From: Variovorax paradoxus
Lineage (GTDB): Bacteria > Pseudomonadota > Gammaproteobacteria > Burkholderiales > Burkholderiaceae_C
Direction: 5' to 3'
Length of the DNA: 64,000 bases
NCBI RefSeq assembly: GCF_022009635.1
Contig: NZ_CP091716.1
Span: 5,663,501-5,727,500, forward strand
Every line of letters starts with the position of its first letter. Within the stretch, counting starts at the first letter, position 1. Positions 1-8,820 of this stretch are shown here, piece after piece. Under the pieces are notes generated by a model, which worked only from the letters and a program-made list of their open reading frames with translations, had not been told where the DNA came from and did no database searches. Position numbers and translations under genes: made by a program.

Positions 1-1225
1 CCTGTTCCTGATGTCCCAGACCGAAGTGGCGGGCCTGCTGCCCGGCGCGCGCGTGTTCGCGCGGCCCGGCGCGCTGGAGCCCGGCGCCAGCGGCGACGCC
101 CACACCAAGCGCCTGCCGGTGGGCGAAGGCATGCTCGGCCGCGTGGTCGACGCGGCCGGCCGCCCGCTCGACGGACTGGGCCCGCTCGACGTGGCGCGCA
201 AGGTGCCGCTGAGCTCGCCGCCCATCAACCCGCTGTCGCGCGCGCCGATCGATTCGGTGCTCGACGTCGGCGTGCGCGCCATCAACGCCATGCTCACCGT
301 CGGCCGCGGCCAGCGCATGGGCCTGTTCGCCGGCTCCGGCGTGGGCAAGAGCGTGCTGCTGGGCATGATGGCCCGCTACACCAGCGCCGAAGTCATCGTG
401 GTCGGCCTGATCGGCGAACGCGGCCGCGAAGTGAAGGATTTCATCGAGAACACGCTGGGCGAGGAAGGCCTGGCGCGCGCCGTGGTGGTGGCCGCGCCGG
501 CCGACAACTCGCCGCTGCTGCGCCTGCAGGGCGCGGCCTACGCCACCTGCCTGGCCGAGTACTTCCGCGACCGCGGCAAGGACGTGCTGCTCATCATGGA
601 CTCGCTCACCCGCTATGCGATGGCGCAGCGCGAGATCGCGCTGGCCGTGGGCGAGCCGCCCGCCACCAAAGGCTACCCGCCTTCGGTGTTCGCGCGGCTG
701 CCCGCGCTGGTGGAGCGCGCCGGCAACGGCTCGCGCGACGCGCAGGGCCGCGGCGGCTCCATCACCGCCTTCTACACGGTGCTGTCCGAAGGCGATGACC
801 AGCAGGACCCGATCGCCGACTCGGCGCGCGCCATTCTCGACGGGCACGTGGTGCTCTCGCGCACGCTGGCCGAGGCCGGGCACTACCCGGCCATCGACAT
901 CGAGGCCTCCATCAGCCGCGCCATGACCGCGCTGATTCCGTCGTCGCAATTCGACGTGGTGCGCCGCTTCAAGCAGATGCTGTCGCGCTACCAGCGCAAC
1001 CGCGACCTGATCAGCGTGGGCGCCTACGCGCCCGGCCACGACCTGCAGCTGGACAAGGCCATCGCGATGTACCCGCGCATCGAGGCCTTCCTGCAGCAGT
1101 CGATGGACGAGCGCACCGGCTACGAAGACGCGATCGCGCAGCTCGAGCACCTGTTCGAGGCCGAGCCCGCATCCACGCAAGGCTTCGATTCCAGGACATC
1201 CAACACCAAGAGATTCCAGACATGA
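1..1225 (+). CDS. fliI: Flagellar export ATPase FliI (5' truncated by window edge)
   Basis: Catalytic ATPase of the flagellar type III export apparatus; it hexamerises at the membrane and helps unload substrates from chaperones. The frame is open from the window's first bases, so the N-terminus lies upstream and about 407 of roughly 450-480 residues are visible. A P-loop (GSGVGKS, about residues 108-114 counting from the ATG at 11) and a Walker B region ([11 protein letters not shown], near 190) are present, followed by the F1-beta-like ERAG/GGSIT core. Its TGA overlaps the fliJ ATG (ATGA at 1222-1225), so the two are translationally coupled. First visible gene of a fliIJKLMNOPQR operon. Confidence 0.96.
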   Translation, partial: LFLMSQTEVAGLLPGARVFARPGALEPGASGDAHTKRLPVGEGMLGRVVDAAGRPLDGLGPLDVARKVPLSSPPINPLSRAPIDSVLDVGVRAINAMLTVGRGQRMGLFAGSGVGKSVLLGMMARYTSAEVIVVGLIGERGREVKDFIENTLGEEGLARAVVVAAPADNSPLLRLQGAAYATCLAEYFRDRGKDVLLIMDSLTRYAMAQREIALAVGEPPATKGYPPSVFARLPALVERAGNGSRDAQGRGGSITAFYTVLSEGDDQQDPIADSARAILDGHVVLSRTLAEAGHYPAIDIEASISRAMTALIPSSQFDVVRRFKQMLSRYQRNRDLISVGAYAPGHDLQLDKAIAMYPRIEAFLQQSMDERTGYEDAIAQLEHLFEAEPASTQGFDSRTSNTKRFQT

Positions 1226-1677
1226 CACGCAAGCTCCCCCTCGGCATGCTGATCGACCTGGCGCACACGCAGACCGACGATGCTGCGCGGCGCCTGGGCG
1301 CACTGCAGAGCGCGCACCTCAACGCCAGCCAGAAGCTGGAACTGCTGCTGCAATACCGGCAGGACTATCACGACCAGCTCGATGCGCTGATGCGCGGCGG
1401 CCTGCCCTCTTCGCAGTGGCGCAACTACCGCAACTTCCTGGGCACGCTGGACGGCGCCATCGAGCAGCAGCGCGCCATCGCCGCGCAGACCGAGACCCGG
1501 CTCGACAACGGCCGCACCGACTGGCAACACCAGAAGCGCCGCCTGAGTTCGTTCGACACCCTGGCCGAGCGCGTGCGCATGCAGGAGCTGATGGCCGAAG
1601 CCAAGCGCGAGCAGCGCGACAGCGACGAGCGCGCGGCGCGCAAGTTCTTCGACCGCGCGTCGCACCCGACCCTTTGA
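1222..1677 (+). CDS. fliJ: Flagellar export protein FliJ
   Basis: Soluble stalk-like component that inserts in the FliI hexamer and promotes chaperone cycling. The 151-residue product is the normal family length and is almost entirely predicted coiled coil, rich in Gln, Arg and Glu (for example [17 protein letters not shown] near 41-57). It has no signal peptide or membrane segment. The start overlaps the fliI stop by 4 nt. Assignment rests on size, composition and position between fliI and fliK, since FliJ sequences are poorly conserved. Confidence 0.92.
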   Translation: MTRKLPLGMLIDLAHTQTDDAARRLGALQSAHLNASQKLELLLQYRQDYHDQLDALMRGGLPSSQWRNYRNFLGTLDGAIEQQRAIAAQTETRLDNGRTDWQHQKRRLSSFDTLAERVRMQELMAEAKREQRDSDERAARKFFDRASHPTL

Positions 1678-1693
1678 ATCTCCAGGAAACGAC

Positions 1694-3133
1694 ATGCCAC
1701 CCATGATCACGCCCTCCGTCGTCGCCAACGGGTCTTCGGCGCCTTCGTCTGCCGCGCAGGCCGGCCAGCGCGGCCGTGGCACGGACGACGCGCAAGGCGC
1801 CAGCTTCGGCGCCGCACTCGACCGCTCGCGGGCCGGCAACCGCAATGCCGCCGCATCGCGGGACGGCGCCGCGCCGTCCACCGACATCGCCTCCGCCGAC
1901 CGCAAGACCGTGCGCAAGCCGGGCACCGATGAAGACACCAAGGACGCCCCGCTGCCGGCCGACCCGAACCTCGCGTTCCTCGCGCCGGCGCACACGCCGC
2001 TGCACGCGCTGACGCTGGCCGGACGCGCCAGCGCCCAGGCAGCGCGCGGCACGAACGCCGCCGACACGGCAACGGCCGCAGGCGCCGCCGACGCACCGCT
2101 GGAAACCGCCGTGCAGGACCCGATGGCCAAGGCGCTGCCCGACGACGCCACCTTGAGCGCCGACGCCAAGCTCGCGCCCGACGCCGACAAGGCCATCGCC
2201 AAGACCGCCGACCTGCAAGCCCTGGCCAAGGACGCCGCCGCCGCCAAGCCCGGCGCGCCCGGCAGCCAGCCTCCCGCCGATGCTTCACCGGCCACGGCGC
2301 TGCACGACATCGCCAGCGCGGCTGTCGCGGCGCAGACGGTCGCTGTCGGAACCACTAAGCCCGCCGCATCCGCGGGCGCTCCGGTCGGCACCGCCGCTTC
2401 GGGCCGCGCCGCTTCCGGGCGCACCGCGGCGAGCGCCGCCACGGCCGAGCAACTGGCCGGCGCCGCGCAGTCGAAGGCAGCCACCGCCGACACCAAGGCA
2501 GCCGCGCTGCCCGTGGCCGCGACGGCCGCCGCCACCGGCGGCGACGACGCACAGTCCACCCCCACGCCCATCGCCATCCAGCAGGGCGCCACGGTGACGG
2601 CCTCGGCCGAACGCAGCGCCGACGCCCCGGCCACGCGCCCCGGCGCGCACACCATCGCCCCCGAAGTCGGCAGCGAGAAGTGGGCGCCGGCGCTCGGCCA
2701 GCAACTGGCGCGCATGAGCACCACCGGCCATCACACGGCCGAACTCAACCTCAACCCCGCCGGGCTCGGTCCGCTGAAGGTCACGCTGTCGATCGGCGAC
2801 AACCAGGCGCAGGCCATGTTCGTGTCGGCCCATGAAAGCGTGCGCAAGGCCGTCGAGGCCGCGCTGCCGCAGCTGCGCAACTCGCTCTCCGAGCAGGGCA
2901 TCACGCTGGGCCAGACCTCCGTCGGCGCGGAAGCCCGCCAGTCGTTCGGCCAGGACGCAGCCTTCGCGCAGCAGAACCAGCAGCATCAGCAGCAAGCCGC
3001 CCGCCAGCAAGGCGGGCCGTCCTACCCTGGCGCCGGCCGTGCCGGCAGCAGCATGGCCGCCGAGCCCGTGGCCGCCGCGCGTGCGAGCCTTGCCGGCAAC
3101 CACGCACGCTCGGGCGTCGACACCTTCGCCTGA
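1694..3133 (+). CDS. fliK: Flagellar hook-length control protein FliK
   Basis: Secreted ruler that measures hook length and switches export specificity from rod/hook to filament substrates through FlhB. The product is 479 residues. The first ~320 are low-complexity, Ala/Pro/Thr/Asp-rich and probably disordered, as usual for the ruler part. The conserved Flg_hook domain spans about 330-412 (motif AELNLNPAGLGPLKVTL). A Gln-rich tail (QQNQQHQQQAARQQ) follows. A GGAAA ribosome site lies just upstream of the ATG. The alanine-rich spacer makes long antisense ORFs that are not genes. Confidence 0.93.
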   Translation: MPPMITPSVVANGSSAPSSAAQAGQRGRGTDDAQGASFGAALDRSRAGNRNAAASRDGAAPSTDIASADRKTVRKPGTDEDTKDAPLPADPNLAFLAPAHTPLHALTLAGRASAQAARGTNAADTATAAGAADAPLETAVQDPMAKALPDDATLSADAKLAPDADKAIAKTADLQALAKDAAAAKPGAPGSQPPADASPATALHDIASAAVAAQTVAVGTTKPAASAGAPVGTAASGRAASGRTAASAATAEQLAGAAQSKAATADTKAAALPVAATAAATGGDDAQSTPTPIAIQQGATVTASAERSADAPATRPGAHTIAPEVGSEKWAPALGQQLARMSTTGHHTAELNLNPAGLGPLKVTLSIGDNQAQAMFVSAHESVRKAVEAALPQLRNSLSEQGITLGQTSVGAEARQSFGQDAAFAQQNQQHQQQAARQQGGPSYPGAGRAGSSMAAEPVAAARASLAGNHARSGVDTFA

Positions 3134-3192
3134 GGCCAAGAAAACCACCCTGCCCTCGCCTGCCCGCGGCGGCGCCCTCACCGGCGCCGCGC

Positions 3193-3239
3193 AATGAACG
3201 GATGTGAAGCGTCTTTTCGCGCTTGTTCGGCCGTTCATT
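3193..3239. other. Inverted repeat between fliK and fliL
   Basis: Arms AATGAACGG and CCGTTCATT pair exactly, with further partial pairing (GAAGCG with CGCTTG) around a short T-rich loop. The 154-nt fliK-fliL gap is the only sizeable one in the fli operon, so this may be an attenuator, an mRNA-processing hairpin or an operator for a separate fliL promoter. There is no downstream T-run, so a simple intrinsic terminator is unlikely. Confidence 0.5.
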
Positions 3240-3287
3240 CGCGAGGGACTTCGCAAAGAATAGATCGGACAAGTTAAACGCTTCACC

Positions 3288-3791
3288 ATGGCTACCTCCT
3301 CTTCCGCCGCCAACGCCATTCCCGCCGACACGGGCTCACGCCGCTCCTCGAAGCTGCTCATCGGACTGCTCATCGCCGCCGGCCTCGTCGTCGCCGGCGG
3401 GGCCGCCTATGTGCTCGTTCCGCGCTTCATGGGCTCGCCCGCCACCGCCGAAGCCGCCAAGGCGCCGGTGCCGGAGAAGCCGATCTTCCTGATGCTCGAT
3501 CCGCTGACCGTCAACCTGCAGTCCGAGGGCCGCGGCCGCTTCCTGCAGATCGGCATGGCGCTGCGCGTGCGCGACGAGCAGACCAAGGCCCAGCTGGTCG
3601 AGTTCATGCCCGAGGTGCGCAGCCGCCTGCTGCTGCTGCTGTCGAACCGCGCGCCCGACTCCATCGTGTCGCCGGAAGACAAGGCCAAGCTGGCCGAGGA
3701 GATCCGCAAGGCGCTGAGCACGCCGCTGACCGCGGGCTCGCCCGAGCTGGGCATCTCCAGCGTCTCGTTCAACACGTTCGTCGTGCAGTGA
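3288..3791 (+). CDS. fliL: Flagellar basal-body protein FliL
   Basis: Inner-membrane protein that surrounds the stators near the MS ring and supports torque generation. The product is 167 residues with one N-terminal membrane segment (about 22-45, LLIGLLIAAGLVVAGGAAYV) and a periplasmic FliL domain from about 60 to the end (LDPLTVNLQSEGRGRFLQIGM, then the C-terminal VSFNTFVVQ typical of the family). No strong ribosome site is visible before the ATG. It begins the fliLMNOPQR part after the one large gap in the operon. Confidence 0.94.
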   Translation: MATSSSAANAIPADTGSRRSSKLLIGLLIAAGLVVAGGAAYVLVPRFMGSPATAEAAKAPVPEKPIFLMLDPLTVNLQSEGRGRFLQIGMALRVRDEQTKAQLVEFMPEVRSRLLLLLSNRAPDSIVSPEDKAKLAEEIRKALSTPLTAGSPELGISSVSFNTFVVQ

Positions 3792-3818
3792 CCACCCTTT
3801 CCTCCAGACAAGCGACCC

Positions 3819-4823
3819 ATGGCGTATGAACAGGTGCTTTCCCAGGACGAGGTCGATGCTCTCCTGCAAGGCGTCACCGGCGGAGACATCGACCAGTCGT
3901 CACCTCCGCCGCCCCCGCCCAAGGACGGCCTGCCGGCCTACGACCTCGGCGCGCCCGACCGCGTGGTGCGCAACCGCATGCACACGCTGGAGGTCATCAA
4001 CGACCGCTTCGCGCGTGGCCTGCGCGGCGCGCTGCTGAACTTCATGCGCCGCAGCCCCGACATCTCGGTGGGGCAGGTCCAGATCCAGCAGTTCGGCGAG
4101 TTCGTGCGGCACCTTCCGGTGCCCGCGAACATCAACATGATCCACATGAAGCCGCTGCGCGGCACCGCCCTCTTCGTGTTCGACCCGAAGCTGGTGTTCC
4201 TCGTGGTGGACAACCTGTTCGGCAGCGACGGGCGCTACCACGTGCGCGTGGAAGGCCGCGACTTCACGCGCACCGAGCAGCGCATCATCAAGCGCCTGCT
4301 CGACATCTCGCTGCAGTGCTACGGCGAGGCATGGCAACCCGTGTTCCCGCTCGACTTCGACTACGTGCGCGCCGAGATGCACGGCAAGCTCGCCAACATC
4401 GTGGCGCCCAACGAGGTGGTGATCAACACCACGCTGCAGATCGAGTTCGGCCCCATCGGCGGCTTCCTGCACGTGTGCCTGCCCTACTCGATGATCGAGC
4501 CGATCCGCGACCTGCTGTCCAACCCGATCCAGGACGAGGTCGAGGTCGACAAGCGCTGGGTCACGCAGATGTCGCGCCAGATGCAGGCGGCCGACGTCGA
4601 GCTGGTGGCCGACTTCGTGACCATGCCCTCCACGCTGGGCGAAGTCATGAAGCTGCGGGTCGGCGACGTGATTCCCATCGAGCTGCCCGAGACCGTCGTC
4701 GCCAAGGTCGGCGGCGTGCCGGTGATGGAGTGCGGCTACGGCACCTCCAACGAGCGCTACGCACTGCGCGTGCAACAAATGATCTCCCACCAAGACAGCG
4801 ATTTGAAGAACGACCATGACTGA
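3819..4823 (+). CDS. fliM: Flagellar motor switch protein FliM
   Basis: C-ring switch protein that binds phospho-CheY and reverses rotation. The product is 334 residues, the usual length. The N-terminal CheY-P docking peptide is intact (VLSQDEVDALLQG, residues 5-17), followed by a Pro-rich linker, the CheC-like middle domain (about 45-230) and a C-terminal SpoA domain (about 255-325). The ATG is shared in overlap with fliN downstream, whose start lies 8 nt inside this gene, implying coupled synthesis. Confidence 0.97.
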   Translation: MAYEQVLSQDEVDALLQGVTGGDIDQSSPPPPPPKDGLPAYDLGAPDRVVRNRMHTLEVINDRFARGLRGALLNFMRRSPDISVGQVQIQQFGEFVRHLPVPANINMIHMKPLRGTALFVFDPKLVFLVVDNLFGSDGRYHVRVEGRDFTRTEQRIIKRLLDISLQCYGEAWQPVFPLDFDYVRAEMHGKLANIVAPNEVVINTTLQIEFGPIGGFLHVCLPYSMIEPIRDLLSNPIQDEVEVDKRWVTQMSRQMQAADVELVADFVTMPSTLGEVMKLRVGDVIPIELPETVVAKVGGVPVMECGYGTSNERYALRVQQMISHQDSDLKNDHD

Positions 4824-5286
4824 CAACACCTCTTCCGCCAGCAGCGACGCGGACGACTGGGCTGCCGCCCTGGCCGAGCAGACGGCCGCCACCGCGCCCG
4901 CACCGGTGCCCGAGCCTGACCCGGCAGCGGCAGCAGCGGTTGCCGCCGCCGTCGCGCCCGCCTCCGCGCAGGTCTTCCAGCAGATCCAGGACACGCCCGC
5001 CGCCAATCCCGGCGCGGGCCCCGTGGACATCGCGCGCGTGCTCGACGTGCCGGTGCAGCTGACGGCCGAGATCGGCCGCACCCGCATCACCATCAAGAGC
5101 CTGCTGCAGCTGTCGCAGGGCTCGGTGGTCGAGCTCGACGGCCTGGCCGGCCAGCCGCTGGACGTGCTGATCAACGGCTACCTCATCGCCCAAGGCGAAG
5201 TGGTGGTGGTGAACGAGAAGTACGGCATCCGCCTGACCGACATCGTCACCCCTTCCGAGCGCATGCAGAAGCTCGCGCGCTCATGA
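4816..5286 (+). CDS. fliN: Flagellar motor switch protein FliN
   Basis: C-ring base protein, partner of FliM and FliH, needed for switching and export. The product is 156 residues. The first ~70 are Ala/Pro-rich and variable; the conserved SpoA domain is about 72-150 (VPVQLTAEIGRTRITIKSLL and VNEKYGIRLTDIV). The start ATG overlaps the end of fliM by 8 nt and the stop overlaps fliO by 4 nt. Confidence 0.96.
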   Translation: MTDNTSSASSDADDWAAALAEQTAATAPAPVPEPDPAAAAAVAAAVAPASAQVFQQIQDTPAANPGAGPVDIARVLDVPVQLTAEIGRTRITIKSLLQLSQGSVVELDGLAGQPLDVLINGYLIAQGEVVVVNEKYGIRLTDIVTPSERMQKLARS

Positions 5287-5786
5287 ACCTGCGCCGGCAC
5301 CTGCCTGCATGGGGCGCGGCGGCGCCGGCCCTGCTGTTCCTGCTCTGCGCCCGGGCCGCGCAAGCTGCGCTGCCCACCGTGCCCTCCCCCACGCATGAGG
5401 CCGCATCGGCCGCGCCTTCGGCCGTCGGTGCGGGCAGCCTGCTGCAGGCCGGCTTCGGCATGGCGGTGGTGGTCGGCCTGATCTTCCTGTGCGCCTGGCT
5501 CGCGCGACGCTTCGGCCTGCAGCGCCTGGCCGGCGGCCAGCATGTGAAGGTGGTATCCAGCGCCATGGTCGGCCAGCGCGAACGCGTGGTCGTCATCGAG
5601 GTCGCCGACACCTGGGTGGTGCTCGGCGTCACCGCAAGCCAGGTCAACACGCTGCACACCCTGCCGGCCCAGGCGGCCTCGTCGAACAACCATGCCGCCT
5701 CGCCGGACGGCGCGCGCGGCCCCGTCGAACTCTTTGCCCGCAAGCTGCGCGAATCCCTCTCGGGCAAGGCGCACACCGCTCCATGA
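5283..5786 (+). CDS. fliO: Flagellar biosynthesis protein FliO
   Basis: Membrane assembly factor for the FliP export-gate ring. The product is 167 residues with an N-terminal hydrophobic signal-like stretch (about 8-29) and a second membrane helix (about 52-75, [18 protein letters not shown]), then a small cytoplasmic FliO domain ([21 protein letters not shown]) with the WVVLGVT motif. It overlaps fliN and fliP by 4 nt each. FliO is poorly conserved, but order and topology fit. Confidence 0.9.
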   Translation: MNLRRHLPAWGAAAPALLFLLCARAAQAALPTVPSPTHEAASAAPSAVGAGSLLQAGFGMAVVVGLIFLCAWLARRFGLQRLAGGQHVKVVSSAMVGQRERVVVIEVADTWVVLGVTASQVNTLHTLPAQAASSNNHAASPDGARGPVELFARKLRESLSGKAHTAP

Positions 5787-6541
5787 CGCATCCCGCATTG
5801 CGCCGCGGCCTGCGTGCCGCGTTGTTGCTGCTCGCCGCCACGCTGCCCCTGGCCGCCTGGACCCAGGGCCTGCCCGGCCTCACCAGCACCCCCGGTCCCG
5901 CCGGCAGCCAGACCTGGTCGCTGAGCGTGCAGACGCTGGTGCTGCTGACCTCGCTCACCTTCCTGCCCGCGCTGCTGCTGTCGATGACCAGCTTCACGCG
6001 GATCCTGATCGTGCTCGGCCTGCTGCGCACCGCCATCGGCACGCAGACTTCGCCGCCCAACCAGATCCTGGTGGGGCTGTCGCTGTTCCTCACCTTCTTC
6101 GTGATGTCGCCGGTGTTCGACAAGGCCTACACCGAGGCCTACCAGCCCTTCGCCGAGAACAAGATCAGCGCCGACAAGGCGCTGGAGCGCGGCATCGCGC
6201 CCTTCAAGACCTTCATGCTCAAGCAGACCCGCGAGACCGACCTGGCCCTGTTCGCCCGGCTCGCCAAGGCGCCCGAGATGCAGGGCCCCGAGGACGTGCC
6301 GCTGCGCATCTTGCTGCCCTCCTTCGTCATCAGCGAGCTGAAGACGGCGTTCCAGATCGGCTTCACCATCTTCATACCGTTTCTCATCATCGACCTGGTG
6401 GTGGCCAGCGTGCTCATGTCGATGGGCATGATGATGGTGCCGCCCGCCTCCATCGCGCTGCCCTTCAAGCTGATGCTCTTCGTGCTGGCCGACGGCTGGC
6501 AGCTGATGATCGGCGCGCTCGCGCAAAGCTTCTATATCTAG
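5783..6541 (+). CDS. fliP: Flagellar export gate protein FliP
   Basis: Core subunit of the FliPQR export gate. From the ATG overlapping the fliO stop (ATGA, 5783-5786) the product is 252 residues, matching the family, with a cleavable signal peptide (about 1-25) and four membrane helices. Family motifs include [20 protein letters not shown] (about 63-82), [18 protein letters not shown] and the C-terminal [13 protein letters not shown]. The reading frame continues open upstream of the ATG, but that extension lies inside fliO and lacks family resemblance, so the coupled start is preferred. Confidence 0.96.
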   Translation: MTHPALRRGLRAALLLLAATLPLAAWTQGLPGLTSTPGPAGSQTWSLSVQTLVLLTSLTFLPALLLSMTSFTRILIVLGLLRTAIGTQTSPPNQILVGLSLFLTFFVMSPVFDKAYTEAYQPFAENKISADKALERGIAPFKTFMLKQTRETDLALFARLAKAPEMQGPEDVPLRILLPSFVISELKTAFQIGFTIFIPFLIIDLVVASVLMSMGMMMVPPASIALPFKLMLFVLADGWQLMIGALAQSFYI

Positions 6542-6552
6542 CAGGACCGCAC

Positions 6553-6822
6553 ATGACCCCCGAATCAGTCATGACCATGGGCCATCGGGCCATGGAAATC
6601 TCGCTGCTGCTGGGCGCCCCGCTGTTGCTGGTGGCGCTGGTCATCGGCCTGATCGTCAGCATCTTCCAGGCGGCCACGCAGATCAACGAGGCCACCCTTT
6701 CCTTCATTCCCAAGCTGCTCGCCGTGTTCGCGACGCTGGTCATCGCCGGGCCGTGGATGCTCGACCGCATGCTCGACTACATGCGCGCGCTGTTCGCCGG
6801 CATCCCGCAACTGCTGGCGTGA
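6553..6822 (+). CDS. fliQ: Flagellar export gate protein FliQ
   Basis: Small gate subunit of 89 residues with two membrane helices (about 17-37 and 55-76). It begins MTPESVMTMGHRAMEISLL and carries the typical GLIVSIFQAATQINEATLSFIPK stretch in shortened form around 36-58. The gene is too short and too overlapped to stand out by length alone; it is identified by order and motif. Its TGA overlaps the GTG start of fliR. Confidence 0.95.
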   Translation: MTPESVMTMGHRAMEISLLLGAPLLLVALVIGLIVSIFQAATQINEATLSFIPKLLAVFATLVIAGPWMLDRMLDYMRALFAGIPQLLA

Positions 6823-7616
6823 CGCCTTCGATCTTCTCCGTCACTTCGGGCCAGCTCGAGGGCTGGGTGGTGGCCTTCCTGTGGCCCTTCGTGCGCATGC
6901 TCGCGCTGGTGAGCACCGCGCCGATCTTCGCGGAGTCGTGGGTTCCCAGGCAGGTCAAGGTGGGCATCGCCGCCATGCTCACGCTGGTGATCTCGCCGCT
7001 CATCGGGCCGTTTCCGGCGGTGCCCGTGGTGTCCGCCGGGGGCCTCTGGATCATCGTGCAGCAGGTGCTCATCGGCGTGGCCATGGGCTTCGCGATGCGG
7101 ATGGTGTTCACCGCCGTGCTGGCCGCGGGCGAATACATCGGCCTGCAGATGGGCCTGTCGTTCGCTTCCTTCTACGACCCCATGAGCCGCGGCAGCACCA
7201 TGGTGGTGTCGCGCCTGCTGAACATGCTGGCGACGCTGATCTTTCTTGCGCTCGACGGCCACCTGCTGATCGTGAACGCGCTGGCCGAGAGCTTCCAGAC
7301 GCTGCCCATCTCGGACGGCCCGCTGGTGGCGGGAGGATGGATGTTCCTGGTGCTGGCGGGCGGAGAGATCTTCGCCAGCGGGCTGCTGCTGTCGCTGCCG
7401 CTCATCACCGCGCTGCTCACCTTGAACCTGGCCATGGGCATCCTGAACCGCGCCTCGCCGCAGTTCAGCATCTTCGCGGTGGGCTTTCCGCTCACGCTGC
7501 TGGCGGGCATCTTCATGCTGCAGCTGCTGATGCCGAACCTGGGAGCCTTCCTGGAGCCGCGCTTCGCGCAGGGGATCGCGAACATGCTGCGGTTCACGCA
7601 GGGGCTTCGGCCTTAG
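6819..7616 (+). CDS. fliR: Flagellar export gate protein FliR
   Basis: Third gate subunit, 265 residues with about six membrane helices. The GTG at 6819 overlaps the fliQ stop (GTGA) and gives the normal N-terminus; a longer upstream frame is inside fliQ. Family motifs include the WPFVRMLALVSTAPIF start region, EYIGLQMGLSFASFYDP (near 106-122) and GILNRASPQFSIFAVGFP (near 208-225). Its TAG shares 4 nt with the stop of the convergent DAHP synthase gene, leaving no room for a terminator between them. No flhB or flhA lies here. Confidence 0.95.
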   Translation: MTPSIFSVTSGQLEGWVVAFLWPFVRMLALVSTAPIFAESWVPRQVKVGIAAMLTLVISPLIGPFPAVPVVSAGGLWIIVQQVLIGVAMGFAMRMVFTAVLAAGEYIGLQMGLSFASFYDPMSRGSTMVVSRLLNMLATLIFLALDGHLLIVNALAESFQTLPISDGPLVAGGWMFLVLAGGEIFASGLLLSLPLITALLTLNLAMGILNRASPQFSIFAVGFPLTLLAGIFMLQLLMPNLGAFLEPRFAQGIANMLRFTQGLRP

Positions 7617-8737
7617 CCTTTCGCCAGGCGCCGCCGCGCCTTCACCGCCGTCGCCAGCCCCTCGAGCACCGGCACCGTCTGCGCGAAACCGATGCACGCA
7701 TCGGTGATCGACACACCGTGCCTGAGCGGCACGCCGGGCTTCAGGTCCTGCCGGCCTTCCTCGAGATGGCTCTCGATCATGATGCCGGTGATGCGCCGCT
7801 CGCCGCCCGCGATCTGCGCCGCCACGTCTTCGGCGACCACGATCTGCCGCTGGTGCTGCTTGCTGCTGTTGCCGTGCGAGACGTCGATCATCACCTGGGG
7901 CCGCAGGCCGTTCGCCAGCAATGCCTCGCAGCTGGCCGCGACATCCGCGGCCGAGTAGTTGGGCGCCTTGCCGCCGCGCAGGATGACGTGGCAGTCGTCG
8001 TTGCCGCGCGTCTCGAAGATGGCTGACATGCCCATCTTGGTCATGCCCATGAAGGCATGCGGCGCGCGGGCCGCGAGGATGGCGTCGGCCGCGACCTTGA
8101 CGCTGCCGTCGGTGCCGTTCTTGAAGCCCACCGGGCAGCTCAGCCCCGAGGCCAGTTGCCGGTGGCTCTGGCTCTCGGTGGTGCGGGCGCCGATGGCGCC
8201 CCAGGCGATCAGGTCGGCAATGAACTGCGGGCTCAGCAGGTCGAGGAACTCGGTGCCGGTCGGCAGGCCCAGGGTGGTCAGCTCGAGCAGCAGGCGCCGC
8301 GCGCGCTCCAGGCCTTCGTTGATGGCGAAGCTGCCGTCCAGGTGCGGGTCGTTGATGTAGCCCTTCCAGCCCACGGTGGTGCGCGGCTTCTCGAAGTAGG
8401 CGCGCATCACGATCAGCAGGTCGTCCTGCAGCGAATCGGCGACCGTCTTCAGGCGCTGGGCGTATTCGATGGCCTGGTCGTGGTCGTGGATGGAGCAAGG
8501 GCCGACCACCACCACCAGCCGGTCGTCGCGGCCGTGCAGCACGTCGGCAATCGCCGCGCGGCTGCCTTCGACCAGCGCCAGGGTGTTGTCGCGCACCGGC
8601 ACGCGCTCCTGCAGCAGCGCGGGGGTGATGAGGGGGCGAACGGCGCCGATGCGCACGTCGTCGATCCGGGTGGTGTCGAGCGTGCTGTCGCGGGAGCCGA
8701 TTTCTGCGTCGTGGAGGGGGTCGTCGAGGCGGGGCAT
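7613..8737 (-). CDS. 3-deoxy-7-phosphoheptulonate (DAHP) synthase, class I AroFGH type
   Basis: Condenses phosphoenolpyruvate with erythrose 4-phosphate, the first step of aromatic amino-acid synthesis, in the cytoplasm. The product is 374 residues from the ATG at 8737 (E. coli paralogues are about 350). Motifs: VVVGPCSIHD, KPRTTVGWKG, GFKNGTDG, DVSHGNSSKQ and MIESHLEEGRQ, with metal and substrate residues in place. The frame extends upstream to the end of flgL without family similarity, so the internal ATG is chosen. It sits 83 nt downstream of flgL on the same strand, an unusual neighbour. Which feedback specificity (Tyr, Phe or Trp) it has cannot be read safely. Confidence 0.95.
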   Translation of the reverse strand: MPRLDDPLHDAEIGSRDSTLDTTRIDDVRIGAVRPLITPALLQERVPVRDNTLALVEGSRAAIADVLHGRDDRLVVVVGPCSIHDHDQAIEYAQRLKTVADSLQDDLLIVMRAYFEKPRTTVGWKGYINDPHLDGSFAINEGLERARRLLLELTTLGLPTGTEFLDLLSPQFIADLIAWGAIGARTTESQSHRQLASGLSCPVGFKNGTDGSVKVAADAILAARAPHAFMGMTKMGMSAIFETRGNDDCHVILRGGKAPNYSAADVAASCEALLANGLRPQVMIDVSHGNSSKQHQRQIVVAEDVAAQIAGGERRITGIMIESHLEEGRQDLKPGVPLRHGVSITDACIGFAQTVPVLEGLATAVKARRRLAKG

Positions 8738-8820
8738 GGTCGTGGGAGGTCGAATGGAACTCCCGCGATTGTCCTCCTTGAAGGCGCGCCCGGGCGGAAG
8801 TCCGGCCGGGCCGCCGCCGA

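Noticed and set aside
1120..2724. Long - strand ORF (534 codons) opposite fliJ and fliK
   Set aside because: High-GC shadow: Ala/Ser-rich translation with no domain, opposite certain flagellar genes whose codon use explains it.
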